DNA of 64,000 nucleotides from positions 153,428-217,427 of the forward strand of contig NZ_LT797688.1 in NCBI RefSeq assembly GCF_900009135.1, given 5' to 3'. The notes under the pieces are model-generated. The model was not told the origin of the DNA. It made no database searches and was given only the letters and a program-made list of their open reading frames with translations. This document shows, piece after piece, positions 46,501 through 55,280 of this stretch (within the stretch, counting starts at the first letter, position 1; each line of letters starts with the position of its first letter). Made by a program: the position numbers and the translations under genes. Source of the DNA: Planktothrix sp. PCC 11201 (GTDB lineage Bacteria; Cyanobacteriota; Cyanobacteriia; Cyanobacteriales; Microcoleaceae).

Positions 46501-48690
46501 ATTTCCTAAATAAAATATAATATCTTTACTTAAAATATCATTATTAATGGCTTCTAAATCAACCTGGCGGGTTCCTTCTAGTAAATAGTGTAAGTAATCT
46601 TCTCGCAAGGAAATAATTATTTTCACAAATGGTAAATTTAAGGCATCTTGTAAAAACTCAAAAAATAGCCTTTGTAATCTTAGAGACTGAACAAAAAATA
46701 ATTCTTCAAATTGATCAAAAATTAAAACCGTCAATAAATTTTGTCTGGCATTTTCCTTGAGTTGTGCAATCACCCTTACTAAAATCTCTGCATAATCTTG
46801 ATTTTCCGGTTCTTCGGTGTGTTTCAAATACAAGTCACTCTCTAACACCAAGGGTACGGGAACAGCCGAATTTTCTAACCCTCTGTTCAGCAGTTTTTGT
46901 TCTAACTCAATGATAAAACAATTATAGGTTTTAATCACAATGGGAAAGCTAATCCGCGCATCAATAATTTTTTGCTGCAAGGCGGGAACTAATCCGGCTC
47001 CTAAAATCGAGCTTTTTCCTACCCCAGATTGACCATAAATCACCGTTAATTTATGATGACTACTCGCCATCCTTTGTAACAGATGTTTAATGGCTTCTTC
47101 CCGTCCTGAAGCGGTAATTTCATCGGTAAAATTGGCGGTGATTTCACTCGGATCTAAAGTAGAAGTCAGAGCTTGTTTCCGAGGTTGTAATCGTCCGGCT
47201 CCCACAAAGGCATTATACCCATAGGCACTTGATTGATTGCGATATTCTTCCTTGATTTTAAAGGCTTCTTGATAATCTTTCAATTCAAAATAAAGGCGGT
47301 TTAACATCTGCAAAATTTGCAGATACAACCAAATTAAATTAACGGTTAAAAGGGTCTTCTTAATCGTCTCTGCCGCCTGTTCTAATTTTTGAATTGCTTC
47401 CTTTTTTAACCCCTGCTTTTCTAACGCCTGGGCTAACACATAGAGGAAAAAACTTTCTAATTGATCAATCCAGGGATTATCGGGATTTTCCTTTGCTACT
47501 AAAATCAGAGTTTCTAAGGCTACATTAGCTAATTCTTTAGCATTTTGCCAGTCGTGATCCTGTAGAGCTACATTCGCCAAAAATCCATAATCCTGGGCTA
47601 GTGGAATCAAAAAATTATTCCCGAGTTCCTGATGTAATTTGCGACCTTTTAAAGCTAATTCTTGCAGACTTTTCCAATCTTTTAAATGGATAAAAACTTC
47701 TCCAATTTTATTGAGAAACTTAGCAACTAAATCCTGACGTTGGGCGACTTCAAACCTTTCTATGGCTTGTCCAAAGGCAACACCCGCTTGTCTCCATTCC
47801 CGTTCACCATTCGAGCCACGGTGTTGTTCGGCTAAATAACACCAACATAAACCAATATGAAATAATATTAATCCTTCCCATAATAGAGGATTAGAACAAT
47901 CTTTAAAACCCGTTGAAATTCCATTGACACCGACGATTTCTGGGTCTGGTGGTGATTGTTGTTGCCAAAATCTTAAAGCTTGTTGATATTGTTGTAACGC
48001 CAGAGTAACCTGTTGATTTACATAAAAATAGCGACCATAAACCCATTTTAACTTAGCTTCCAAAACGGGATCGATGGGAATTTCTCGACTTTTTAAATCT
48101 TGATAAGCCGCTTGCAGTTCGGTTCCTGATTCCGAGCCTAAAATATTAGTTGTGGGTAAAAATCGTTCTGAACCTGCTTCTAAAACCGTTGTAAAAACCG
48201 ATGAAACTTTTTCCTCTAAAAATTCAATTAATTCATCAGAACTGAGTAAAAACTCATAGGTTGTTGCCCAACTGGTAAAATCGGGAGCATTACGATTGAG
48301 TTTTTTCCATAATTTATCATTAATCCATAGGACTAAAGGAAAGGGAAAATTACGAAAGGCTTCCCTAACTAAATTAGCCGAATGCAAGAGTTCATCGATC
48401 GCAACAACAGATTCTAAACCATAAACTATTAAAACTGAGGGATAATTGGGCTCTAGTTCGGCCTTAATTGAACCATATAGGGTTTGACTCCCAGGAGCTA
48501 ACTTAAGTTCTGTGAAGGTCAGGGAACATTCCTGTTTGAGTTCGGCGACCATTTTTTCCCGCAAACTTTCATAATTGCATCGCAACAGCAAGAGCGAAAA
48601 ACTGCCCTGCATTTTCGTTATTGCTCTGACTAAGGTATGAATCTGCTGATGATTATGGCTGATTGTATTGTTTACGGGGTAAAGTGCCAT
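43585..48690 (-). CDS. nSTAND NTPase with TPR-like region and 14 WD40 repeats
   Basis: I start this 1701-residue protein at ATG 48690 because AAGGAG lies ten bases upstream; the frame is open to 48720. An unrecognised N-terminal domain (1-160) is followed by TPR-like helices (200-490). The STAND NTPase has a P-loop YGQSGVGKSS near 552 and Walker B VLIFDQFEELFF near 655. A winged-helix-like part, a coiled coil, one membrane-like helix (IVGAVVIGFAATLYI near 948) and 14 WD40 repeats (about 1050-1660, 'FSPDGQxLASASxDKTVKLW') complete it, enough for two seven-blade propellers. Such proteins are signal-sensing switches; several bacterial STANDs act in antiviral defence or programmed death. The trigger and output here are unknown. 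Confidence 0.92.
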   Translation of the reverse strand: MALYPVNNTISHNHQQIHTLVRAITKMQGSFSLLLLRCNYESLREKMVAELKQECSLTFTELKLAPGSQTLYGSIKAELEPNYPSVLIVYGLESVVAIDELLHSANLVREAFRNFPFPLVLWINDKLWKKLNRNAPDFTSWATTYEFLLSSDELIEFLEEKVSSVFTTVLEAGSERFLPTTNILGSESGTELQAAYQDLKSREIPIDPVLEAKLKWVYGRYFYVNQQVTLALQQYQQALRFWQQQSPPDPEIVGVNGISTGFKDCSNPLLWEGLILFHIGLCWCYLAEQHRGSNGEREWRQAGVAFGQAIERFEVAQRQDLVAKFLNKIGEVFIHLKDWKSLQELALKGRKLHQELGNNFLIPLAQDYGFLANVALQDHDWQNAKELANVALETLILVAKENPDNPWIDQLESFFLYVLAQALEKQGLKKEAIQKLEQAAETIKKTLLTVNLIWLYLQILQMLNRLYFELKDYQEAFKIKEEYRNQSSAYGYNAFVGAGRLQPRKQALTSTLDPSEITANFTDEITASGREEAIKHLLQRMASSHHKLTVIYGQSGVGKSSILGAGLVPALQQKIIDARISFPIVIKTYNCFIIELEQKLLNRGLENSAVPVPLVLESDLYLKHTEEPENQDYAEILVRVIAQLKENARQNLLTVLIFDQFEELFFVQSLRLQRLFFEFLQDALNLPFVKIIISLREDYLHYLLEGTRQVDLEAINNDILSKDIIFYLGNFSKKEAHNVIKSLTDRAHFYLEDALIQALVKDLAGEAGEVRPIELQVVGTQLQAENIATLESYQKQGPKQKLVERFLEEVIGDCGPENDATARVVLYALTDENDTRPLKTRLELAEELKQKLHREQVLGPLDIILYILEKSGLVYRDIGTTGEFYQLVHDYLAGFIRRQNRNEQEEVITKLQQEKAQLIQEKEIGKKLSEEQEKRHQAEAKNRRLERLMGLIVGAVVIGFAATLYINGQNEVKARVQALTYAKNALLLADQQDQLGVLKTTVQIGKNTLKTKAPEETKTEISQGLMQMISGIQEKNRLEGHTGSILGVSFSPDGQQIATASIDRTLKIWSIQGKLLTESSQFPHKSPINRVRYSPDGKIIATATASVNNPEQNQVLLWTVMGTPLQQRPMRHLAVINSISFSPDGKKIVTSSNDKTIKLWGLDGTLIREFKGHTDRIFDAEFSPNGKTIASCSKDGEIKIWSLDGQLIRTIKAHNQPIYDLDFSPDGKQIVSASGDRTLKLWDAETGQEINTPIKGHNDDILTVNFSPDGQFLLSGSRDRTVKLWNLNGVLLKTFIGHRDSIWGVEFSPDGQTLVSVSADTTARIWDRSRDPLNTTLQGHTEGVLSVSFSPDGQSLASASEDKTVKLWVATEPLKYTSQPFSILPHPSKVNWVSFSPNGQEVATASEDKIVRLWTKKGQLLQALSGHTQAIKAVTFSPDGQTLASASKDKTVKLWDKQGKLMATLLHQDAVWDVRFSPDGNTLATSASFFESPIKLPSNGITLWTKKGKKWQPTLELPAKNPVATLAFLGNSEQIAVAEDDVVRLWNLQGKKPLASCPLGHNAQVQSLSYDSHRAILATASDDKKVRLWEINDGLWDTSACDQIQPLIVLQQNDFVNSISFSPGNTGILAIGKDNGTTILWSLGNLKLETQMGQSCKWLRDYLTTNPTELQGHDRKLCDYPVEAGSSRFDPIHRSAKKPAP

Positions 48691-48783
48691 TTTTATGAAT
48701 CTCCTTGACGGGGTGATCATCCGACGGTTGATCTTGAAATCGGCTGTTTAACCTTAACTCCCCATCATAACTCAAAGCCATAC

Positions 48784-49038
48784 CTATTCCGGTGTGACTT
48801 GTTCGGTTCTATAGCATAAACCATTGTCGATACATTCAGAAGTGCGTCTTTGTTCTGGGTGAGTCAATATGGATTTATGATTGGGGGTATACTTTATTGA
48901 CCCAGGACTCAAGGGTTCAACTCTCAAATGACTAGAACTTACCCCTTGTGGGTTGGCAAAACCGGGGGTAGCATTGAGTACGCCCGCTAAGGATAATGCC
49001 AGGATCAAAGTATATTTTTTTCTCGGGTTGGTCAACAT
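48784..49038 (-). CDS. Small secreted protein of unknown function
   Basis: The 84-residue protein has a clear signal peptide (basic NPRKKY, hydrophobic TLILALSLAGVL, cleavage likely after GFA near residue 29). The mature 55 residues contain two cysteines in ECIDNGLCYR that could form a disulfide. AGGAG lies 9 bases before the ATG. It precedes the nSTAND gene on the same strand with 93 bp between them, so a link is possible but not shown. I do not recognise the family. Confidence 0.65.
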   Translation of the reverse strand: MLTNPRKKYTLILALSLAGVLNATPGFANPQGVSSSHLRVEPLSPGSIKYTPNHKSILTHPEQRRTSECIDNGLCYRTEQVTPE

Positions 49039-49524
49039 AGTATTTAGCTCCTAATTGATTTCTAAGTTAGTGATTGATGGCTTGATCTAGGGAAAGGCGG
49101 GGTACTGAGTTCTGACTTCATATTTAGACTCATCCATTGATTTAGTCTGTTCCCTGGGGTTGAAACTTGCTGGTGACTCTTTAATTATCTAAAATCTACG
49201 ACGACTTCATGCTTGATTGGTGTGACAGTTTAATTCTCAGTTGATTTCAAAGGGTTTGAGATTAAGATGGTTGGGGGAGTCTCAAGTGTCTAGTCTGTTT
49301 GATCAACGGTTCAACCTGTTGTTATGGGAGATCGGGGGCTGGACTTTCTGCAAAGGCTATAACACTTTGGCAACTGACACAAGGGCTGAAGATTTCAAAT
49401 CAACTGATCTATTCTATTCCAAGGGTTTCCAGGCTTAAATCTGTTTAGGTCGATGGGTTTGGGGCTTTAGGTGGAGGGCTACAATATAAATATAGCAAAC
49501 TCCGGTTAATTTATCACAAATTTG
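49039..49524. other. Intergenic region without a convincing gene
   Basis: This 486-bp divergent region must contain promoters for the secreted protein and the ArsA-like gene. TATAAA at 49485-49490 is a possible -10 box for the latter. An open frame at 49241-49438 has no homology I recognise and no ribosome-binding site. Confidence 0.4.
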
Positions 49525-51411
49525 ATGTTTAATTCTAATACTCTTAGTCTAGCTTTATTGAGTGGAAAAGGGGGTGTGGGAAAGACCACCCTTTCCTGTG
49601 GGTTTGCCCTCAATTGGGCGAAAAAATTTCCGAAGGAACAAATTTTACTGATTTCCACTGATCCCGCCCATTCCTTGGGGGATGTCTTACAAATTCCCGT
49701 GACTGATCAAGCTGAAGTTATTAAAAATTTCCCTAATTTAAAAGTTAGAGCTATAGAATCAGAAACCTTATTAACAAAGTTTAAAACTCGTTATGGTGCG
49801 GTTTTAGAATTGTTAGTAGAACGGGGCAGTTTTGTCGAAGGGGAAGACTTAACTCCGGTTTGGGATTTAGACTGGCCGGGAATCGATGAATTGATGGGAT
49901 TATTAGAAATTCAACGGTTATTTCATGACCAAGTTGTGGATCGAGTTGTGGTGGATATGGCTCCCAGTGGTCATGCGTTAAACCTTTTAGAATTAATGGA
50001 TTTTTTAGATAATTTATTGGCTTCTTTAACCTTATTTCAAGAAAAACACCGCACCATTAGTCAATCTTTTACTGGCCGTTATCAATCGGATCAAGCGGAT
50101 GTTTTTTTAGAAGAAATGCAGGAAGAACTGGCTTCTGGAAGATCTCGACTTCAAAATCAAGAAAAAACCGCTTGTTTTGTGGTAGCTATTCCTGAACCCA
50201 TGAGTTGGTTAGAAACCCAACGTTTTTTAGAGGCTCTCCAAGGTTTAAAGATTCCGGTTGGGGGGTTATTCATTAATCATCTTGTTTCTCAAAGTCAAAA
50301 TTTAGATCGGTATCAGGAACAGCAGAAACTTCTCAAACAATTTCAGGATATTTCAGACCATCATCCTATTTTTACTATTCCTGAACTTTCGACAGAACCC
50401 TTGGGAACCATAGCCTTAGAAACCCTATTTTCCCAACTCCAACCTTTAATAATATCAGAAGATTTAGAGGAGCAAATTTTTATTCCTTCTCAACCCTTAG
50501 AATTTTCTACCCCCCTAGCCAAATTGAGTGATTTTATCGAGGAAAATAGACGGTTAATTATTGTTGGTGGGAAAGGAGGTGTGGGTAAAACAACTGTTGC
50601 CGCTGCTATAGGTTGGGAAATGGCTGAACGATATTCTGATAAAAAAATTCAGATGGTTTCTATTGACCCAGCCCATTCTTTAGGAGATGCTTTTGGGTTA
50701 AAATTAAGCCATGAACCCATGGCAATTACGCCCAATTTATTCGGTCAAGAAATAGATGCTGATCAGGTTTTAAATCAGTTCCGGGAAGACTATCTTTGGG
50801 AACTCGCAGAAATGATGAGTGGGGAGAAAGATGATCCCAATGCTATGTTAAAACTAGCTTATGGCCCGGAGGCGTGGCGACGAATTGTGTCTCAATCTTT
50901 ACCTGGAATTGATGAAATGTTATCTTTAGTAGAAGTGATGGATTTATTGGAAAGTCATGAACTGGATTTAATAATTTTAGATACGGCTCCTACGGGTCAT
51001 TTATTACGGTTTTTAGAAATGCCAACGGCGATGAGTGAATGGTTAGCGTGGATTTTTAAACTGTGGATTAAATATCAGAATGTGTTAGGAAGAACTGAAT
51101 TTATGGGACGTTTAAGAAATTTACGTCAACGGGTTGTTAAAGCTCAGAAAAAATTGCAAGATCCTAATTATACTGAATTTATTGGCGTGATTCAAGGACA
51201 AATTGCGATTGTAGCAGAAGCAAAAAGGTTAACGGAATCTTTAATAGAAAAGGGCATTAGTCAACGCTTTATTATTCAGAATCGCTGGGAACTAGGACAG
51301 GAATTAGTAACGGATCAATTTCCCGATCAAACCTTAATTATTTTGCCTAATCTTTCCCGTTCCGTTGAACCGATTGTTAGAATTAAAGACGCAGCTAAAA
51401 TTATATTTTAA
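49525..51411 (+). CDS. Double-domain ArsA/Get3-like ATPase
   Basis: The 628-residue protein has two ArsA/Get3 domains. The first has SGKGGVGKTT at about 13-22, STDPAHSLGD and DMAPSGHALNLLE. The second has GGKGGVGKTT near 345, SIDPAHSLGD and DTAPTGHLLRFLE. Deviant Walker A, switch I and switch II motifs are intact in both halves. Tandem ArsA proteins drive arsenite efflux, whereas Get3 homodimers deliver tail-anchored membrane proteins. No arsB, arsD or arsR is nearby and no arsenite cysteine cluster is visible, so a Get3-like chaperone or other role is more likely (inference). ATG 49525 is preferred over TTG 49522. A small secreted protein gene follows after 9 bp. Confidence 0.9.
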   Translation: MFNSNTLSLALLSGKGGVGKTTLSCGFALNWAKKFPKEQILLISTDPAHSLGDVLQIPVTDQAEVIKNFPNLKVRAIESETLLTKFKTRYGAVLELLVERGSFVEGEDLTPVWDLDWPGIDELMGLLEIQRLFHDQVVDRVVVDMAPSGHALNLLELMDFLDNLLASLTLFQEKHRTISQSFTGRYQSDQADVFLEEMQEELASGRSRLQNQEKTACFVVAIPEPMSWLETQRFLEALQGLKIPVGGLFINHLVSQSQNLDRYQEQQKLLKQFQDISDHHPIFTIPELSTEPLGTIALETLFSQLQPLIISEDLEEQIFIPSQPLEFSTPLAKLSDFIEENRRLIIVGGKGGVGKTTVAAAIGWEMAERYSDKKIQMVSIDPAHSLGDAFGLKLSHEPMAITPNLFGQEIDADQVLNQFREDYLWELAEMMSGEKDDPNAMLKLAYGPEAWRRIVSQSLPGIDEMLSLVEVMDLLESHELDLIILDTAPTGHLLRFLEMPTAMSEWLAWIFKLWIKYQNVLGRTEFMGRLRNLRQRVVKAQKKLQDPNYTEFIGVIQGQIAIVAEAKRLTESLIEKGISQRFIIQNRWELGQELVTDQFPDQTLIILPNLSRSVEPIVRIKDAAKIIF

Positions 51412-51420
51412 GCACAATTT

Positions 51421-51948
51421 ATGGGATTTAGTTTTATGCAAAACCATCTCAAATTCATGCTAAGTATTCTGATTCTTATAAATGGAATCATAGGTTTAGT
51501 TTTTAGTTCTAATGATCTCCCTATTCCTTTTATTCTTGCTGCGAGTCGGGCTGATTCCTTGCCTGAAAAAGAACTGGGTTTAGGACAATTTCGTGTAGGA
51601 GATTCAGCGTCAAGATTAGATATTTTAGGAACACCGCTTCAAATTCGCAAATATCCTCCGGGTAACTATAAAACCTATCGCCAACTGGTTTATCCTAATT
51701 TAATTGTGGGAGTGGGAGACGAAACAATTGCGGTTTTAACCACGACCGATCCCAGTTTAGCAACCCCTGATCAGGTTCGTGTCGGAGATTCTCTCAAGCG
51801 AATATTAGAGGTTTATGGAGAAAAAGAACCTTATATTGATGGAGAAAACCAATTTCTAGGATATTCATTTTCTGGAGGAAGATATCTCACCTTTAAATTA
51901 AACAGCGATCGCATTGTTGAAATAAGTTGTGGATTTCTCCCCGACTAA
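51421..51948 (+). CDS. Exported protein, BamE/SmpA-like layout, function unknown
   Basis: The 175-residue protein begins with a hydrophobic signal-like segment (LKFMLSILILINGIIGLVFSS at about 10-30). After a linker come two similar halves, LGQFRVGDSASRLDILGTP and PDQVRVGDSLKRILEVYGE, each followed by a beta strand (VVPNLIVGVGDE-like text). This 'GDS..rIl..G.P' pattern resembles the BamE/SmpA fold. Either ATG 51421 or ATG 51436 may be the start. It sits 9 bp after the ArsA-like gene and is probably co-transcribed. Function unknown. Confidence 0.75.
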   Translation: MGFSFMQNHLKFMLSILILINGIIGLVFSSNDLPIPFILAASRADSLPEKELGLGQFRVGDSASRLDILGTPLQIRKYPPGNYKTYRQLVYPNLIVGVGDETIAVLTTTDPSLATPDQVRVGDSLKRILEVYGEKEPYIDGENQFLGYSFSGGRYLTFKLNSDRIVEISCGFLPD

Positions 51949-51961
51949 TGGTAAACTAATT

Positions 51962-52996
51962 TTATTGCCAATCGGGAGAATGTAAGCGTTTCAACTGTTC
52001 TAAATGTCGAGTAAAATAGCAGGAATCTAAACGGCTATAATTAAACTGCTCCGCGTTAATAATACTAATCGCCCAAGCCCAAATATGAGCCGTTTCAGTT
52101 AACCCTTGAAGCAGACTTTTTTCTAGTTCTATTAGGGGGTTAATTTCTTCATAACCGAGTACAAAAGCCTCACGAACTTTTTTACTGAGTCCCGACTGTA
52201 ATGAGACTTGTAAAAACTTAGCAATATCAAAAGATCGCCACCCATATCCACATTGATCAAAGTCAAATAGGGTAATTTGATTATCGGCGGTGAAATGAGC
52301 ATTCCCACTATGGGGATCACCCCAACAAATCCCCCATAATGGAGGAATTTTAGGTAAATTTTCCAGTTGAGCTTCGAGTTGAAAGACAACTTCTACTAAA
52401 TAGTTTAAATCCTTGGATCTGTTTTTTAAATAGGGTGCGATCACCACTAAGGAACTCTCTAATAAATAATCTAAGGTTAAAGGTTGACGTTGAACAGGGG
52501 GTTTGAAATTCAAAGAAACTTGATGAATTTTAGCAACGGTTTCACCTAACTTTAAACTTTGGCTAACATTCAAATCTCCGATCGCAATTTGACCGGGAGC
52601 ATTGACAAATAACACCGCATATCGTTTTCCTTCAGGAGCATTAATTTCCAGAAATAATTGTCCGTCTTTTGTTCTAATGGGATAAGCAACGGGGAGTTGA
52701 TGTTGATGCAAAAAATCCAGCAATTCCACCTCAAAATTAATTTCATCCTGACAGCGCCAATGTTGATGGGAAATTCTCAAAAAATAGCGGGTTGTTTGAG
52801 TTTTTACCGAATAAACATCACTTAATCCTCGATGCCAAAATTTGCATTTTTCAATCGGATCAATGGGATAGTGATTTAAAATTTGAGTGATTAATGCTCT
52901 GATGTCTAAGGTCGAGTAACTAATCGGAAAAATATCGGATTGACTTCTAACTCCAGACTCATTCTGCTGAAGATTAGGTTGGTTTAAAAGCATCAT
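51962..52996 (-). CDS. APH-fold phosphotransferase
   Basis: The 344-residue protein shows aminoglycoside phosphotransferase/choline kinase family motifs: YFLRISHQHW (ATP-binding lysine replaced by Arg), LPVAYPIRTKDG, the catalytic WGDPHSGNAHF near 235 and ITLFDFDQCGYGWRSFDIAKF near 248. The D-x-x-x-x-N and DFD residues needed for phosphate transfer are present. Homoserine kinase-, SrkA- and choline kinase-like proteins share this fold, so the substrate is open. Antibiotic resistance cannot be inferred. It converges on the exported-protein gene with a 13-bp gap. Confidence 0.85.
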   Translation of the reverse strand: MMLLNQPNLQQNESGVRSQSDIFPISYSTLDIRALITQILNHYPIDPIEKCKFWHRGLSDVYSVKTQTTRYFLRISHQHWRCQDEINFEVELLDFLHQHQLPVAYPIRTKDGQLFLEINAPEGKRYAVLFVNAPGQIAIGDLNVSQSLKLGETVAKIHQVSLNFKPPVQRQPLTLDYLLESSLVVIAPYLKNRSKDLNYLVEVVFQLEAQLENLPKIPPLWGICWGDPHSGNAHFTADNQITLFDFDQCGYGWRSFDIAKFLQVSLQSGLSKKVREAFVLGYEEINPLIELEKSLLQGLTETAHIWAWAISIINAEQFNYSRLDSCYFTRHLEQLKRLHSPDWQ

Positions 52997-53371
52997 ATTG
53001 GTTTTAGGGTGATGGGGAATTTTCCTGATTTGTAGGATAGAGGATGAGGATGAGGATTAAACAACCCAATGGTTAACGATTCCGCTTTCCCCACCAGACA
53101 ACCTACGGATTGGATAGATTTAGAGATTTGTTATTCAGTATGATTCAAAATCAGGAAAATAAAATATTTTTTATTCAGAGTTTAAAAACTTTCACTAATT
53201 TAATAAAAGTCAATATTTGTTAATCTTTCTTTACTGATTTCTGGTTTTAAATTGCCAGAATTGTGCATCACGTTCCAGTATTTTTTTAATGTAAAGATCT
53301 ATATTTATAAGGTAATCAAAAAAACATAATTTGTCAAGAATTTCAGTTCATTAGGATACAAAATCAAAGGT
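52997..53371. other. AT-rich intergenic region
   Basis: Between the phosphotransferase start and the terminator-like hairpin of the ABC gene (53372-53409) the DNA is AT-rich and holds a small inverted repeat (TCTGG ... CCAGA, about 53240-53260). Promoter signals for the phosphotransferase must lie here but none stands out. No gene seen. Confidence 0.4.
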
Positions 53372-53409
53372 TTTGTGGCGCGTGCAGTTTCCCTGACGCA
53401 CTCCACAAA
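53372..53409 (-). terminator. Hairpin downstream of ABC ATPase gene
   Basis: TTTGTGG (53372-53378) pairs with CCACAAA (53403-53409), with a further inner stem around the loop TTTCC. It begins 4 bases after the stop codon of the gene on the minus strand. The following T-rich tract is interrupted, so terminator strength is uncertain. Confidence 0.6.
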
Positions 53410-53413
53410 TAGT

Positions 53414-54562
53414 TTAGGGGTAGAGAGTCTGACCTGTGGTGGAATCAAAAATTAAGATCTGGTTAAAATCCAGTTTGACCGTGAGGTGATCGCCCGGACG
53501 AATTCGATGGTGAATGGGGACTTGAAATTGAATAGAATATTGATCGGTTTGGGGGATATGGGCACGAACTAAGATTTCTCGTCCCAGGGGTTCGATCACA
53601 CTGATTTCTACCTCCAGGGGTGATTTTTCAAATGCCCAAACATCTTGCTGTAGATCATCAACAAATTGATCGGATTTGGAAAGAAGTCCTGAAGGACTTA
53701 CGAATTGAATGTGTTCAGGACGAATTCCTAAATCGAATTGCTGACCGTCTTGGGGTTGTAATTTTTCTCGAATTGCAGGAGGACAAGTTAAGGATTGATT
53801 CCCTACCCAAAATAAACTATTTCCATAGGTAATGGGTAAAATATTCATTGGTGGATTGCCTAAAAAGGTGGCGACCATGCGATTTTTGGGGCGAGAATAA
53901 ACCGTTTGTGGATCACCAATTTGTTGAATTTTTCCTTGATGGAGAATGACTATTTTATCGGCTAAAGTCATCGCCTCGACTTGATCATGGGTAACATAAA
54001 TTGTGGTAATTTTTAAGCGCTGATGCAGTTGTTTGAGTTCTGCTCGGGTGTCATCTCGCAGTTGAGCATCTAAATTAGAGAGAGGTTCATCTAATAGAAA
54101 TACTTTCGGTTCCCGGGCGATCGCCCGTCCTAATGCCACCCGTTGTTGTTGTCCTCCAGAAAGTTGTTTGGGTTTGCGATTTAATAAATGTTCAATGGAT
54201 AAAGATCGGGCGACCTGTAAAATTATTTCTTGGGTTTTGACCGGATCAACTCCCCGCATTTTTAAACCAAAGGCTAAATTTTCAGCCACGCTAAGATGGG
54301 GATACAGGGCATAATTTTGAAAGACCATTGCCACATCCCGTTTACGGGCTGGAATTTCATTAACTAACAAATTATCAATATAAACATTGCCACTGGTTAC
54401 GGTTTCTAACCCGGCAATGGTTCTTAAAACTGTTGATTTTCCACAACCGGACGGCCCGACCAATACCCAGAATTCCCCGTCGGGAATTTCTAAATTAATA
54501 TTTTCAATTGCGATCGCGGTCTGATAGCGTCGGGTGATATTTTCTAAACGAACGGTTGCCAT
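53414..54562 (-). CDS. Carbohydrate-type ABC transporter ATPase (MalK/UgpC family)
   Basis: With ATG 54562 (MATVRLENITRRYQ) the protein has 382 residues, normal for this family; the frame is open to 54613 but would overlap the upstream gene. The ATPase has Walker A GPSGCGKST near 37, the Q-loop VFQNYALYPHLS, the signature LSGGQQQR near 133, Walker B VFLLDEPLSNLD and the H-loop THDQ. A C-terminal TOBE/OB domain (about 240-382) is typical of sugar and glycerol-phosphate importers. One such ATPase often serves several permeases; none is adjacent. It follows the HD gene with 34 bp between ends and start. Confidence 0.93.
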   Translation of the reverse strand: MATVRLENITRRYQTAIAIENINLEIPDGEFWVLVGPSGCGKSTVLRTIAGLETVTSGNVYIDNLLVNEIPARKRDVAMVFQNYALYPHLSVAENLAFGLKMRGVDPVKTQEIILQVARSLSIEHLLNRKPKQLSGGQQQRVALGRAIAREPKVFLLDEPLSNLDAQLRDDTRAELKQLHQRLKITTIYVTHDQVEAMTLADKIVILHQGKIQQIGDPQTVYSRPKNRMVATFLGNPPMNILPITYGNSLFWVGNQSLTCPPAIREKLQPQDGQQFDLGIRPEHIQFVSPSGLLSKSDQFVDDLQQDVWAFEKSPLEVEISVIEPLGREILVRAHIPQTDQYSIQFQVPIHHRIRPGDHLTVKLDFNQILIFDSTTGQTLYP

Positions 54563-54596
54563 TAGTAATCCATTAAAATAGAATAATTTTTTAGGG

Positions 54597-55169
54597 TTAA
54601 TGATTCTGTTCAACTAACTGTTCTAGTTCAGAAACAACCCGATCTAATTCTTCAACTAAAGGAGTTGAATCGACTTTACGAAAGGCATGGACTAAAGATC
54701 GATAGTACCATAGAGTTCCTGCTTTTTTGCCCGTAAATCTTTCCCATAAATCCTCCCCAATTTGACGATAATCTTTGACAATTGATTGAGCATTATAGAG
54801 TTTATCCGCCGCCGAAACTAAGCGCACCGATGGCGAAGCGTGAATAATATGGTCAATATAGGCTTGTTTTCGTTCTCTCCAAGGAGGTTTGGGAGTAATA
54901 TCGGTATCGGTACAACCTTGAACAATTGTGGCGACGGTTTCCCCAAATCGGTGTTGAATTTCGGCTCGAATGGTAGCACCGCCCTGATCTTCTATGGCAT
55001 CATGTAAAAGGGCTGCGATCGCTTCTTCCTCATTAGCCCCGTATTCTAAGGCAATACTGGCTACTCCCAACAGATGGGCAATATAGGGAACCTCCGAACC
55101 CTTACGAATTTGGTTGGCGTGGAGTTCGGTGGCGTAAACTAAGGCGGCGGTAAATTTGTCGGAAAGCAT
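54597..55169 (-). CDS. HD-domain phosphohydrolase, small alarmone hydrolase-like
   Basis: The 190-residue protein has an HD domain of the RelA/SpoT/Mesh1 type: ALVYATELHANQIRKGSEVPYIAHLLGVA, LLHDAIEDQGG near 55-65 (metal-binding HD and the ED pair) and a later SAADKLYNAQ near 120. No synthetase domain is present, so a stand-alone (p)ppGpp hydrolase or related nucleotide hydrolase is suggested. It lies upstream of the ABC ATPase gene on the same strand and is probably co-transcribed. Substrate is inferred from family only. Confidence 0.85.
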   Translation of the reverse strand: MLSDKFTAALVYATELHANQIRKGSEVPYIAHLLGVASIALEYGANEEEAIAALLHDAIEDQGGATIRAEIQHRFGETVATIVQGCTDTDITPKPPWRERKQAYIDHIIHASPSVRLVSAADKLYNAQSIVKDYRQIGEDLWERFTGKKAGTLWYYRSLVHAFRKVDSTPLVEELDRVVSELEQLVEQNH

Positions 55170-55280
55170 AATTGCGAATTCTGTTGTTCATCCTAAAATA
55201 TATCAAATTGATCCATTTAATGCTTTAATGTTAAAGGCTTAAAATATTAAAACTTTTAATTGAGTTGGTTGTAGTCAAAA

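Noticed and set aside
49241-49438. 65-codon frame in the gap before the ArsA-like gene
   Set aside because: No ribosome-binding site, no recognisable domain and no conserved context.
49525-51411. Arsenic resistance operon
   Set aside because: The ATPase has ArsA-type motifs, but no arsB, arsC, arsD or arsR lies nearby.
51962-52996. Aminoglycoside resistance gene
   Set aside because: Only the general APH kinase fold is visible; such kinases have many metabolic substrates in bacteria.
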